Assembly: GCA_022885665.1 (NCBI GenBank)
Contig: JAGQDJ010000036.1
Coordinates: forward strand, 280,724 to 344,723
Reading direction: 5' to 3'
Length of the DNA stretch: 64,000 bases
Source: Triops longicaudatus
Lineage: Eukaryota > Arthropoda > Branchiopoda > Notostraca > Triopsidae
The translations under genes were made by a program, and so were the position numbers. The notes beneath the pieces were generated by a model that had not been told where the DNA came from, did no database searches, and was given only the letters and a program-made list of their open reading frames with translations. Positions 1 to 12,803 of this stretch are shown one piece after another (the stretch's first letter is position 1; each line of letters starts with the position of its first letter).

Positions 1-768
1 ATGTTTGCTTAAAGACCGTTTTTTCCTTCGGCCAAGGAGCAAGCTCGAAATTCCGAAAGTTGAGAAACTGGGTACTCTACCAAATGGATTGGATTCATCC
101 GTCCAACCCAGCTTATCAAAATATACTATCACAAGAAAAGTACAAAAGAATTAATTTTTGCTTTAACATTGAGATTTATCCCTCTCTGTAAAAGGTTTTA
201 CTACAATTGAAAACTTATCAAAGACGTTCTACAATTTCATTTTTTTATAACCTATCTTGTCCTTACAACAAGCTTGAAAAAATGTCTCTTCAAGCTTTTT
301 TTTTGTTCATTTTTAATAAAAAAATGTTCGCTTACTTGTGAATGGAAGACTAAGGGTGAGGTTAGAAGCGAAAGCTGGATAGGGATGTCGAATTAATGGT
401 AATGCTAAAGACGGTGTAATAACTAGCGCAGCCCCTGGAGGTAGAACAATGCGGCGATCCGATAGAAAGAGCATTCTTTTCTGGCGCCGTGAATCTGCAT
501 TTCCGTTCTTATTCTTTCCCGTCGACTCTTCCTTGTTAGGTGGGCAAAGGCATAAAGCTGAAACATCAAGTTCTTCCAGCACGTCAATCACGACCTGGAG
601 CCTTTGCAATTTGTCGCCACTAATGTCACTATGTTCGTGAAGGTCTTGCAACAACGTCTTCAATTCACCCGTAACATCGAACTCGTCCGATTGGAGCGCT
701 TGACTGTCCCGCGAGTGAATCAACAATGCAAGTAGGGCGGAAAGTAGAATCCAATTTCTGCGTTCCAT
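1..768 (-). CDS. DM4/12-domain secreted protein, partial (3' end off the left edge)
   Basis: Two exons are visible: 768-336 and 125-1, joined across a GT-AG intron (donor gtaag, acceptor gatag). The frame is still open at position 1, so the gene continues beyond the window. The ATG at 768 opens MERRNW followed by a hydrophobic signal peptide (ILLSALLALLIHS). A basic cleavage-like site (RRQKR) precedes IVLPPGAALVITPSLALP and LTLSLPFT. This 'KR + PPG + V.TP.L.LP + S.PFT' pattern is typical of the N-terminal half of DM4/12 proteins, an arthropod family of unknown biochemical role. Exon 2 adds FDKLGWTDESNPFGR and a second basic stretch (GRRKKRS). The Cys-containing C-terminus that defines the domain would lie outside. 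The family call comes from recognising the motif pattern. A 5' UTR acceptor may lie just upstream of the ATG (pyrimidine run then ttag). Confidence 0.65.
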
Positions 769-2243
769 ATCTAACCGCAAAAAAAATAATGAATTAAACG
801 TTGTGGAAACGTAGCCTACAGTTTCTACTATTTTCTAAAATTTTGAAGCTTTCAAATGCGTGTTTGATCTCTTCCATTGAATCGGTTGTTTAGTTTTTAA
901 ACGTACAATAGCAAAAGTTACATTCAATCAGAATTTTATGCTGCATTACAATCCTCTTTAAGGTAATTTGCTCCGGAAGCTACGTAAAGCAAGCCCATCC
1001 AAAAGTAGGGTTTGCAATGACCAAACTTACTGAATTTGAAATTAGCTTGAACATTTCAAGTTTTATTTGAACATATTCTATCCACTTATTTCATTGCCAT
1101 CCGCGTGAGTAGTAATCTAAAGCCTATTACAAGTAAGTGAAAGTTATGTTAAAAAATCTACCACGTGACAAATCTTCAGAAGTGAAGTGTGACTTAAAGA
1201 TTCACTTCCACAAAAAGTTGGAGTTGTCTATAACACTTATTCGTTTCACGTAAAGAGGTGAATTACGTAATAATGGCAAACAGAATGCGAAAAAAAATAT
1301 TTACCTCAAATTGTTCCGAAAAAGGGTAAATTCGATATTGTCGGTAGAAAAAGTTTTGTGACACTTGGGTGCGACGAATTAAGCTGATAGATGTGAAAGC
1401 GTATTGCACTGACACTAATTCGGAACTTGGGAGGAACTTGCGGAAGGAAATTAATTGGTCCAGCTAGCAAAAGTCTTCAGTTTGGAAGAAGGATGTTGTA
1501 CATCCTTGATGAAGTGCTTAACGGAGTGTAAATTTGTGACTTAAAAAAGGAGGTTGGTTGTACACGGCAAGACGTCTGTTCTAGAAATGGAAGATTTCTG
1601 TCTTTTACCACAGGATAAATTGTGACCGAAATCGTGTGGCCCCAAAATTGAAACAGCGTCGGCGTCACCGTCCCAGGAAATTTCCCCACCTTTACTGAGC
1701 ACAAGTTCCTTTTTTAAACAAAAAAGCGCTCTTTCATTCTTTTCCATTCTATTCTTGTAGTTGAATGGTTGCATGTCCCGATTTTGAATGTGGCATTTGC
1801 TGATGCAGCGTAAACATAATAAAAATGCGAGACTAGAGCAAAAGTCCATTTTTGAGCCATCCTCTAGTCACCTGCCCGCACTAGTTTGGAATATCATTTA
1901 ATTATTCTCCAATGCCATGCATGTTTTTTTTATTTCGAGCTACTTAAACACCCACCCGAAATTGGAGTCACGAAATAACTCAGTTCTTAGAATAATAGAT
2001 ACAAATAAAATAAAACATCCAAAATAGCAATATCATCTCTTTCGGGAGTTTTCTCAACATTATGTACTAGTTATGAGCAAAATATTTGCATTATCATGCA
2101 ACTGCTGTAGAATTCCGGTTACGCAAAATAATAAAAGGTGAGAAATGGCTCATATGATCAAAATTAATGCATTTGTAAAGGAGAATTTTTGCAACGAAAA
2201 ATGTTGTAGAGACATTTGTGGGATATAAAAATTTCTGTACGAA

Positions 2244-2292
2244 TAATAAAAGTACTAGTTAGATACATTATATCTAACTAGTGCTGTTATTA
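2244..2292. repeat. 22-bp near-perfect inverted repeat (hairpin), 5-nt loop
   Basis: The left arm 2244-2265 and right arm 2271-2292 are reverse complements at 20 of 22 positions, separated by CATTA. The core arms are AGTACTAGTTAGATA and TATCTAACTAGTGCT. It lies in gene-free DNA between the DM4/12 gene and the calponin gene. It could be a structured RNA, the remnant of a small inverted-repeat element, or a cruciform-forming site. Nothing in the sequence decides among these. Confidence 0.8.
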
Positions 2293-5060
2293 CCTTATTT
2301 TATCTTCAAAAGTATAGTAACTTTCCTTCTTTCCCGAATAATTGTTAAAACAATGATCATGTTTTGGTACAAGCTTTCTAAAGAACAGAACTGTACCTAA
2401 TGGGAATCCGATCGGTGGCTTATGTTTTATCTCGGACTCTCATAGGCTTTGTCTAATTGGGTTCCAAAGTGGACATCAGCGCGGTCCAAAAACGGATCTC
2501 TATTATAGTTGTTTAATTATTTCATTAGCGATGGCCTAATGTTCGAATAGCAGTAGGGCAATAGCCCTATTGAATCCCTATTTTGTATTTGCATTGATTG
2601 AAATGTAGGATTTAAAGTACTTGGGTATGTCGACTTCAATGAAATATGTCCACAATTTCATGGATTGCGATTACAGTAAGCAACTGCTTCATCGTCTCTA
2701 CACGAGGTGTTCATGTGGTTCACGGAGGACTGGGATGTACTGTCGTTTAACAAAAACATTTAAAAATAATATAAGCAGAATAACTAACTGATAGATGCTG
2801 TCGCGCTATAAATGTACTTTTTTTTTACCGCAATTTGCAATTTGCGTAGTATATTATAGCGTCCATGTCAGATCTTTGTTTTAGATATGAGCGCTCGTGT
2901 CGAATTCATATCGACGCACAGTGGGTCAACAAAATACGATTTAATTCGTTCCGCGGACCACAGATTTATTGGATACAGAGGTGTTAGGTAGCAAGATTGC
3001 TTAATTTATATTACATATTTTTATTAATTCTGTTTAATTTGTTTTACACCAAGTAAGGGCCATCTACTTGAATTCAAACTGAGATTAAATTTGTGACGGC
3101 GCAGTTGAACATAAGATTTAACAAAAGGCAAACTTACGCTTTAATTCTAGATTAGTGTTCCGCTAAGACTATCAGAAGCATTTCTCTTTAAACGTCTATT
3201 ATATTGATTCTAAAATAGTTCTAAGGAGTCACACCATTATCGTCCGATTTACTCGTCTTGTCCACTACGAGTTTTGCTCTTCGTTAAACAACATTTTCCT
3301 GTTTTCCTTGTTTCAGCAATTATACTAGACCACTAGATTAAGAAGACTAAATACGAAGATTGCGTGATCGGTGAAACCAATATTTGTCGGGCATGGAACA
3401 AACACAACAAAGACTGTGCACTTTCCTTTCTTGTTGACTGTGATGTATGAATACTTTTTTGTTCACAATCCATCCTATGACGGTTTCGTTGTAAGTTTAT
3501 CGACCACTCTGAAAGACATTTGCTATGGCAACTATCAAAAGCGAGTAAACGAACTTATACCCTACACCACACAGATATAGACCCTACACCGAATAATCTG
3601 ACAACCCATATGAAAATAAAACAGCCGTTGCAGTACACAAATAAGGTCCTAAAAAATCAACTGTATTTCACAGAACGAATCAGAAATTCTTGTTACTTAT
3701 TCAAAATATAGTACAGTCTTGCTATACTCCGAATTAACAATGGCTTATCATAAAAATAACACACTTTTTTAACGTAGACAAGTGCATATTAACCGGTAAC
3801 CTTTTAAACCAGTATGGATAAGAGCGAGTGCAGTGACAGTACAAAAAATAGCAATAACTCACAAGCCAAAGACAAGCCTAAAGAACACAAGACAAACATT
3901 TAACCCTTAATCCAACTAACTAGCTCATTTTTCATTTTTTTTAATAAAACAGTTTTTCTTTATAATGTGCTTATCGTGATTTTTATGCTATTTTGTTATT
4001 CTGTTGAATTTTACTACGTTTCAAACATTTTATGATAATAATGTACTTTAATTAAGTCTGAAAAGGTTAATTCTAGCAATGTTCCTTTCACTTTCTGAGA
4101 AAAGACCTCTGTTCTTGATCGAAGCTTTTCTTACAATTGATAAGTGTTCAAATTTCGCGCTTGGGCTTGTGCAACAATTCGGGCTTTGCGCCATCTACTA
4201 TTAACCAATTAAGCTATTCCAAGATTTTACCAAGCGCAGCCAATGTATTGTCAGCATTTCAGGAGCTCGTATGCAAGAAAGGCAGCCTGTTGTACCTCTA
4301 AATCACACCCTTAGGCGGAATATCCATTACTCTTGCCTCGAGAAACGTCTAGGAGAGGGGAGGAGCTCTTTTTGAAGCGCTGAATAGCGTATGGGAAGAA
4401 GATCCCGCCCGCCTTTGGTCAACAACGACTCGGGTGAAACGCCAGTTTTCCCCCGTGCTTAGCCGCACTAATAGTCAACGTTTCAGCTCGTAAAGTACAA
4501 CATTACGTGACTGACGTTGGGATCTAAACTTACCGCTTTTAGTATTGTTTGCCGTCAACAATTGTGTGAAGTAAAAAATCCGTGACAAATCTCCCAAAAG
4601 TTGCAGGAAAGGAGAGAATCCAACAGGTGGCTAAAGAAAAACCTGTTGCTTCATCATTTTTTAAAAAAGCCAATTGTGTGCTTCACATTATAAAAGTCAT
4701 CAGGAAATATTGTGGTTTCGGAAACTGAGCTAATCAACGATGGCGTATCACGGACCTTCTTATGGATTAAGCAGAGAATGCCAAATGAAAGTACGTTTCT
4801 ATATTGTACCACTGGGTTTCTTTCCTGATTCTTTGACAAGCTGATAGGCAAATTGAACCTTCTTCTTATGCAGTAAATTTTACAACCAGGAAATAACTTG
4901 ATTCTAAAAGAAAAACGGAAAGAAAGCCAGAGAGAAAGACCCGGTTGTGGGTCAAGTTTGCTCAAGAATGCGGGGCTTTATTTCTTTGGTACGTAACTTG
5001 ATGCCTGAACGCGTAAAGGCATCCAGAATAACTTTTGACAGAAACCGTAGCTTAGAAAGA

Positions 5061-5074
5061 CCCCCCCCCCCCCC
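5061..5074. repeat. poly-C run (C14)
   Basis: Fourteen consecutive C residues are followed by T and an A-rich run. This is a simple homopolymer tract, and its length is prone to sequencing error. Confidence 0.9.
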
Positions 5075-6138
5075 TAAAAAAAGACACACTGACAGGTTTT
5101 CCTTTTTTCGGCTAGTTTAACCCACATTTTTTCTCCCGAAAACATAATAGTAATTAAAACGTTTCTTAATCGTTAAGAAACCAAGTTTGAGAGACAACGC
5201 CCACGGTTTCTTTGAAACTACAATCCACTTTTTCCGCTTGAACTTTCATTCGAGATTGTTCTGATATGTGAGCTAATCTACTGTCACGCGCCGTGATTAA
5301 TTACTGTACTGGCCCCGGAAAAAAAGTTTAGGTCAAAGATACATGTTTATTCCATGACGCGTGTCAACAGTTGTCCTTCACTTTCGTAGAGTTTAGTAGC
5401 TAACATTTGTTTTTATCAAGGAATTGAATCTGTGGGTTTCTTGGCAATGTATAGTTCTATATTTGTAATATATTAGCTGATAATAAAAGGGTCTGCCGCT
5501 CCGATCAAAGACAAGTTCCCGCGGTCTCGTTAGAAAAGAGAAGGGTACATTAGGTACAAAAAGGTTGGGATCAACCGGTGTAGACATTCTTACAACTCCT
5601 TGTATTTCTTTGTTGTTTCCCAGGATAATTTAAACGTTCTAGTGTTTATAAAATTCGTTTTCCATCGTTACTTTTCTTCATTTACCCCGCCTCGGGTTTA
5701 CACACGAAGAAGGGAGAAATGATATCAGCACGGCAGTCTTTCATTAGTTAATATACTTTGAATTATTTTAAGCATTTTCTTTAATTGGTTTAACTTTATT
5801 TTTGTGCGACTCTTCGTATGGCTGTATTTCTGTCAAAATTCTTCTGGCTTGAGGGTTTATTTTTCTTCCAGTTACGAAGGAAGCTATGGGGAAATGTCCA
5901 TAAACCTTTATCCAGGTCAGACGTGTTGACCTTTCACACTTTCCGTTTTTATAAGCATTTCCTTTCCTTTCCCTCATGTATTTCAACTTTACTGTGGAAT
6001 ATGGGGAAGTGAAAAAAAAGGCTATTGTTTTAAGTTTAGACAATATATGTGACCCATTTTTACTGTCGTTTTACTGAAATGCTCCCTCCATTTTTCCGGT
6101 TCTTAAAAAATTCAAATTTTGTTTCATTATTCCCACAG

Positions 6139-9100
6139 AGTCAAGCCAAATTTAGCCCCGAGCGAGCCCAAGAAGCCCTAGCCTGGGTAGAAGCTATGTT
6201 AGGGCGTGACTTGCCCTTACCACGCCCCGAAGAAGGAATGCGCGATCAGTTGGATTTCGCAGCCGCCCTCAAGGATGGAGTTGCCCTTTGCGAGTAATTA
6301 TCCTGCTTTAATTACCGCAGAAAAACAAATAACCTCCCCGAACTTTTCACCTGTGTGGCCAAATACTTTCAACCTTTTAAGATTTCCGGCTTAAAACTTT
6401 CTATAGATGTCAAGTTCCTATCTTTCTGAAAACTTTTTTTTAATGCTCTGGGAACGTGCCCTGACTATTGACTGTCCCGCTTTACGGGAAATTCAACCAG
6501 CACACCCGCCATTGAACATCTTGACTTGTAAAATAAAGTCCATTGTAGCTGAGGTGAAAAACGAGCTATTATAGATTTATTTGAGTAATATAGCGTTATT
6601 AAGTACGAAAGAGTTGTTTCAAATTCTTGAAAACGTATTATGAAATATACCAACAAATTGAAGCAGTCCGCCGACAAGTTGTAAGGGCTTGTAGACTACC
6701 AAATTGATACATTTCTTTGCATTTATTCCTTATGGCATCAACTGAACAATCAACGATAGCTCGAAGCTCATGGTCGGCATGATATTGTTCCAAAAACTTT
6801 GTGCCAGATTTCTTTAAGCATCCATTTTTTTACCGTCGCTTTGACATGTAATCGCTACTGAGAACTATGGTTAAAAGATTTTAGGTAGAGAATGCTCGCG
6901 AAGTCGACAACGAGCTCAGCTCAAGCAAAAAAAAATCACAACATTAAAAAAATCTTTCGTAAAGATGCCATTTAATTAAGGTGAGAATTTGAAAAAATGA
7001 TTGGGAAGAACGCTGCCTTTCTTCTGTTTAGTTCAGTCTCTATCATTTAAATAACTTTGCCTGAAAAAGTGACCACGCAAGCTACATTTCGGACTGCGAT
7101 GAGCATGAACCTCTTCGTCTGTCCATATAAAGGCAAGTACCGTTGCCTGATGGATCTATTTACTATTGAAAGTGCTTTTTCCTTTACAAACCACCTTGTA
7201 GGGCATTAGGGTATGGTATGGAGGGTGGTTTTGATAATAGTGCCTATTCAAAAGCATTATAATATATTGTATATAGAAAAGTCCTGACATTCCTGACGTC
7301 ATAGAAGGGAGTTGTGTCCATAAAAGGAAAAGGAAGAAGAGCGGTGCAATGGGTACTCTTTGCCTTCTTTTTAGCTTTTCCAGATATCCATTTTTATCGG
7401 TAAATATTCTGTGTAAGAAGTGTTAATGCTCCGATAGCCTGTAATAGATAGCAGTGTTTTTCTGCAGCTTCTTTCATCAACGGATGGTACTCAGACAGAT
7501 TAGAGATTATTACCAATGAAAAGGCGTTTTAGCACCGCGTGTTGCGTTATTCATACCACGCTAGGGAGCAATTATCGCACCGGAAATATCGGTTTGGGGT
7601 TTTGTAGGGTCTTTTAAGGTAGGTCCGGATGCTAATATCGCGTTTGGGTTTCCTTGAAGACAACATTTCGCTTATAGAGGATAATTTATTGACGTTTACT
7701 TCACTTAATTTTTTTCTTGTTCCTATTCTATTTTGTCGTTTTTTCTCATTTTTTTAGACTGATCAACGTTTTGCAGCCAAACTCCGTGAAAAGAATTAAC
7801 ACCATGAAAGCACCATTCAAGCAAGTAAGTTATGGAGAAGTTCACAGGGAATTGATAAAAACACGTAAATGTAACCGATTTATAAAAAAAAACGAAAAAA
7901 GAATTAAACGAAACTGTGGGTCGTAATTAAGGAAGGTAAGCGAGTGGGATTATGGAAAATGTTCGATAACGAAGGTTTAGTGTGATAATAGTTGTTATTC
8001 TTATCGTGGTGCAGTCCTTATGGGTTTACATCTTAATGAAAAACTAGACGTTGAAATTAGAGACCGGTGTGTTTGTTATGAAAGTGGGGGTGGTTTCGGG
8101 CATTTTATTTTACTTTCTTCGTACCTTCACCGATGGTAGTCAAGAAGTTTTTTGTCCTCTCTAGGGTAGGAAATGCATGGAAAAGTGAAGGAGTTTTTGA
8201 AGGGTGGTGATAAGACGCATATAGTCCCTTTTGATAAGATTAAAACCTGAAGTGTAAGATAAAAAGCTTCTCATGCCCTTTTGCGTTGTCGGGGGTAATT
8301 TTCGACTGAAAGACTTGTCGGATTTCTGGTTTGGTTGTAACCGTAACCTACTTTCCCTTTTTTGGCTAGTGGGGAAGAATTCTGCTCTCTAGACGCAAAA
8401 CATGTTGCAGACTTATGACAGGAACGTGTACGGAACATTCCACAGGCAAGAACGAGCAGTATTTTTTCCCTGCAAGTCTAGAAATGTTACGTATCAACTT
8501 GTTATTTTTGGTCAGTTAATCTCTGAAGCTATAATCTCTGGAAACCAATTAATTGCGTCTCGGAAATGGCAAGACCCGCTTAATGACAAGAAAATCTCAA
8601 GCCCGTTTCACTCCCATTTAATGTAGTGCGAGACTAACCTGGGATTATGGCAACTCCATTAATGACATGACTCGCATAAAATCACAGAATTTTCATTACC
8701 CATTAGTCATCTTCGAATGTTATTTTTATTATGTTTATAACAACCAGCTAGGGATACGAGCAACAAACATGTCAAAAACACCAGTCCAAAAAAAAGAAAG
8801 CTTCTGAGCTCTTATTCAAACAGATTTCTAACGGAAATAAGCCTATCTAGTTTCACCCTTCTCGAATTCCTGTTTTATGTTTTACAATCTACAATCAGCT
8901 CTTTAGTAGAAAGAGTAGCCAAAATTAAGTATACAACATTATCTTTAGCACAGTAAGTTGAAGTGGTGTCCCTCTTGGGAAAAACAACAAAACACAATTG
9001 TCGATTGGACAAGAGTTTTTGTGTTGATCCAAGCGTTATTTTCAAAGATTAAGAAAGATAAGGAAAACATTTTGGACAATTAGCGAAGGCCAACGAGCAA

Positions 9101-12100
9101 AGCTTATAAGCAAACGAGTGCTAAACAGCATTCAGTCACTATTTTGTGAAGAAACAAAAAAATGTTTTCTTTTAGTTTTCTTTTATAAAGTAGTATTTAT
9201 GCGATATTTAACTACAAGCATTCAAGGACATCATTTTATATATATATTTTTTCTACTCAACTGTTTTTTCTATGCGATATAAATAGTCACCTCCGATAAA
9301 CTCAAGACCGCTTAAAGTCAAGCTGACTGTTCGGTCCCGGGGCCTTGCTATTAAGCGGGTTCCACTATATTTGCATTTTTCTGTACCTTTTAAGAACAAT
9401 TGAGTATTTGATTGCGACTATTCGTTTTTGTACGTTTTTATGTAATCGATGTAAATCATTGTAGAGATTAGGGCAGTTCGTGACAAAATTAAGACATATC
9501 GAGAGTGTAGTAATTGATTTGAAAAGTGTGGAGCACTAATTTACGTGTAATATTAAACGCTGTTTCGCTAGTAAACCAATCCACCCGTTACAAGATTTAG
9601 TCGTAAAGCGCTCCAGTGGTTTGGTCACATTTACCCTGCAGCGTTTTCCGCGGGATTGCTTAAAAGCATCGTTTATCTAAACTCCCAAGTATTACGTTAC
9701 ACACTGGATGACCCAGACGGCATTTTAAAACATTTTGTCGTTCGCTAGACTGTTTCTTAACGATTATTACCGCAGCTTTTCTTACAACTTTTCGGATGAA
9801 AAGTTTACTCTACCGTTTTTGGAGAAGAAAAGCAATGTTCACTTGTGTGTCGTTTTATCTTTCGTTGCAAGATTTTACAACACTTGAAACCGCGCATATT
9901 GAAATAACTTCAATTCAGTTGAAGTTTAAGAGTTGCATGCTCGCAGTGTAATTGATAGAATATTGTAAATAAAATACACTAGCGTTCCTTAGGTTTAGGT
10001 ACCTGTTGGTACTGTCATACACGTAGTTTTCCGTTTTCGCAAGTTTTACTCTTGGAAGAACGCCCTCGAGCATACACTCCTGTTAAACGTTCATTGAACA
10101 ACCTTAGTAATCAAGTTATCCTGCTGAGGCCCGCCCACGGGAGCATTTATTTATCTATCAGCTATTTGCATCCTATTTTGAAAAAGTCTCGAGTCAAATA
10201 TGAGTAAAACGTAAAACTGCACGGAACATAATGAGCTTATGGAGTATTTTCTGAAGTGAAAACACATCGTTTACTTCTGTGAATTTCTCACCTCGAATTA
10301 GTTAACCTTGAAAAATTGTTGTTAAAGGCCAATTTTGCAAAAATGACATTATTTTCTATAAGTAAATTATTTCCCTGTAGTAAATTATAAAAAAGTCTCA
10401 AAATAAATTAAAAGAGCTTGTAGATTTATTGGTTGCTTTTGAAGTCTACTTTTCCACATAAGTATTACATTTAAAACAATTTGCATCCGTAGTAACAAAA
10501 GTCTTTTAAGAACTTCATGCAAAGGTCGTAAGGTTGACAGAGGCTCTGAACCCAAATGAAAGAAACGAGGCAAAGATACCGGAGGGGAAAGCGTAAAGCT
10601 GCTTATCGATAGTCCCATCCTTTTTAAAAGCCACCTGTTTGAATGATCCTGCAATTTTTCAAGCCGTCTGCCTACGTTTTGGCTAATTACAGGAAGAGTA
10701 AATAGAATCTATTAGCTGAACTTGATGTATTTAAACATTTTACAAGAAAAATGAACTCCCTGGTGGGTTCTCAACATGGTAGCCACTCATAAAGACCTCG
10801 TTGGTATGCTCACGCTACCATGTGTGTTTTGGTGTGTTAGAGCGTGTGTCCAGAGACCTATTACAACCCCGGATTGCATGCTTCTATGCTGGTTTTCGGC
10901 CTGAGTAGTGGAATAGGAACAGGATTGGACTCAGAAAGAGGTTTATGCTTCGCGTGTCTTTTTTGCTCGTGGTCTTGTAATGTCTCGCCATCCTATGCTT
11001 CAACGAACTGAAGTATGTCAGGATAGATATGCTGCACTTGAACTGCTTGAAATTGAGGTCGATATTTCAAGACCGAGGGCCAACAGCTGCGCTGATTTAT
11101 ATTGAAAAGAACCTTAAGACACATAGCCTTTGAATGCTTATTTAATTTTTTATATCTTTTTAAAGAAGATAAGCAAGACACTTTGATTTTTGTGTTTCAG
11201 CGCGAGAATTTGGAAATGTTCCTGAAAGCTTGCGAAGCTTATGGTATGAAGTCCCAAGATTTATTCCAAGTCAGTGACCTTTATGAACACAAGAACATGT
11301 ACATGGTAAGTTTCAGGAGATTTATATTAAACATGTAGACCTTCCAATAACACTGTATACATACTTTCAACCGAACCAGTTTATTTTATTTATTTTTTTT
11401 TTAAGTGAAGTTTTCTTTTTGTGCACTGTTTTCTTTGTCTTTTTTTGTTGACAACGTGATCCCGTCTAAACCCTTGTTGAGAATGACAGATTACCGTAAA
11501 AGCTAATGACGATAATGTTTGACATCTTGATTTTCGGAGTAACGTTTCAATTGACCTTGTCTTTTGTTAGCGTTTCTAAGAACAGCCGTGCATTGAAATC
11601 TCTTAGACAACTGGTGTTCCTGTTTGTGAAAGACTTTTCCTGCATGCGTATCTTAGTATTTATTAATTTCCTCTTTTCCTAGGTTGTTGACTGTCTATAT
11701 GCTCTCGGAGGAATGGTAAGTATCACTATAGTTTCGTATTTTTATAATAAATATAGCTTTTTTGTTAATTGCCTTTTTGTCGCCCAACGAATAAAGGCCC
11801 AGAAGAAGGGATTTGATGGTCCGGTGATCGGCGTGAAGGTAGCTGACGAAAACAAGCGTCAATTTACGGAAGAGAAACTCGCAGAAAGCCACAAGATTAT
11901 TGGCCTCCAGTACGGATCCAACAAAGGAGCATCGCAGGCCGGCATGACACCTTATGGTGCCACTCGTCAAATTCGTCCCGATGGTATTTTTCCTTTTCAT
12001 TTAACTTGGTTTTTTTTTGCCTCTTTTGATTTAGTTTGCTTCAGTATCTTTCTTTTTAACCTAGCGTTGCTTCAGTTTTTCAACGATTTATTTGTCATTT

Positions 12101-12237
12101 TTTAAAGTTTAGTGGTCACTATTTGGAGTAGAGCTCAGATAATTGAAATTCCGTAGCAAATATTCTTCTTTTTTGTCGCTGAGGTTAATTAGGTGAAATT
12201 ATTTGCAGAATTCCAGAAGAAACCAAGTGCTTCGTAA
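6139..12237 (+). CDS. calponin/transgelin-family muscle protein (Mp20/Chd64-like), 5' exon missing
   Basis: Exons: 6139-6293, 7758-7824, 11201-11305, 11683-11715, 11797-11983, 12209-12237 (TAA). Phases agree throughout and give 191 residues plus an unidentified first exon. Exons 1-4 form a calponin-homology (CH) domain: QEALAWVEAMLG, DGVALCELINVLQPNSV, then ENLEMFLKACEAYGM, DLFQVSDLYEHKNMYM and VVDCLYALGGM. Exon 5 carries one calponin repeat (IIGLQYGSNKGASQAGM). A single CH domain plus one C-terminal calponin repeat is the transgelin/Mp20 layout, an actin-binding cytoskeletal protein of muscle. The protein ends EFQKKPSAS. The intron 5 donor (gtattt) is weak, but it restores a sensible C-terminus. 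The stretches 6294-7757 and 7825-11200 are introns of 1.5 and 3.4 kb in which I see no other gene. The start codon is unresolved. Confidence 0.88.
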
Positions 12238-12803
12238 GACCAAGTGGGAAGGAGCTTTATTTTGCTGCTACTTCGGCTATTTGTAAAAAAAAAAATCTTA
12301 AGTGCCATGAGAGACAAAAGAAAATGATTGAAAGCTTTCGCGTTTCCTACTTGCGCTTTTGACCACTTTGAGAGTTTGAGTTGGGGAGATGATGTGTACT
12401 GCTAAAGGTAAAACTGTATGTTTCCGTTTCTCGTTTTTTCTCCCTCTAGAATTCCATCCACATGATGGAATCAACTGAAGCCGTTCCCAGAAAATGCATA
12501 TTATCTTCTTTAAGAAGAAGAGAAAACGAAACAATAATACATATGCCCCGCCATTGCTTTGAACAAAATTACATTCCTAAATTCTTCCTCTTTCAATACT
12601 GTTGTTTTCCTCCCGTAAATTTGTGGGGTTTGAAGAAAAATACTACGTAAGACGAAAGCTTTTGAGACTTAAAAAAAGAGAAGTATAACAAATGTTGTTA
12701 CTACAGACTTTTTGTTCGAGAAATTGTGACGCAATAAAGTAGTTCTTTTACAGTGTATTTACTACGAGTTTTTTTTTTTTACAAACTCTTTTATGTGAAT
12801 ATT
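12238..12803. other. 3' UTR / convergent intergenic between calponin gene and FDX2
   Basis: The plus-strand calponin gene and minus-strand FDX2 end 566 bp apart. A plus-strand AATAAA at 12733-12738 could end the calponin transcript and would leave a 3' UTR of about 500 nt. No separate gene is visible. Confidence 0.5.
12733..12738 (+). promoter_or_regulatory. candidate polyadenylation signal (AATAAA) of the calponin/transgelin gene
   Basis: This is an exact AATAAA hexamer about 500 nt after the TAA, in the convergent region before FDX2. Confidence 0.4.

Larger units (their letters stand above)
769..6138. other. gene-poor intergenic / 5' region of the calponin gene
   Basis: Open frames here are short and show no recognisable domain or consistent splice signals. 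The stretch holds a strong hairpin at 2244-2292 and a C14 run at 5061-5074. About 4180-4560 is locally richer in G+C and may be promoter or 5' UTR of the downstream calponin/transgelin gene. The missing first coding exon of that gene should lie here and must end in phase 0 or 2, but I could not pick one. Confidence 0.4.

Noticed and set aside
1541..1849. 102-codon minus frame beginning MDFCSSLAFLLCL
   Set aside because: It has no recognisable domain or convincing splice context, and composition drifts to noise. The length is within chance for this AT-rich stretch.
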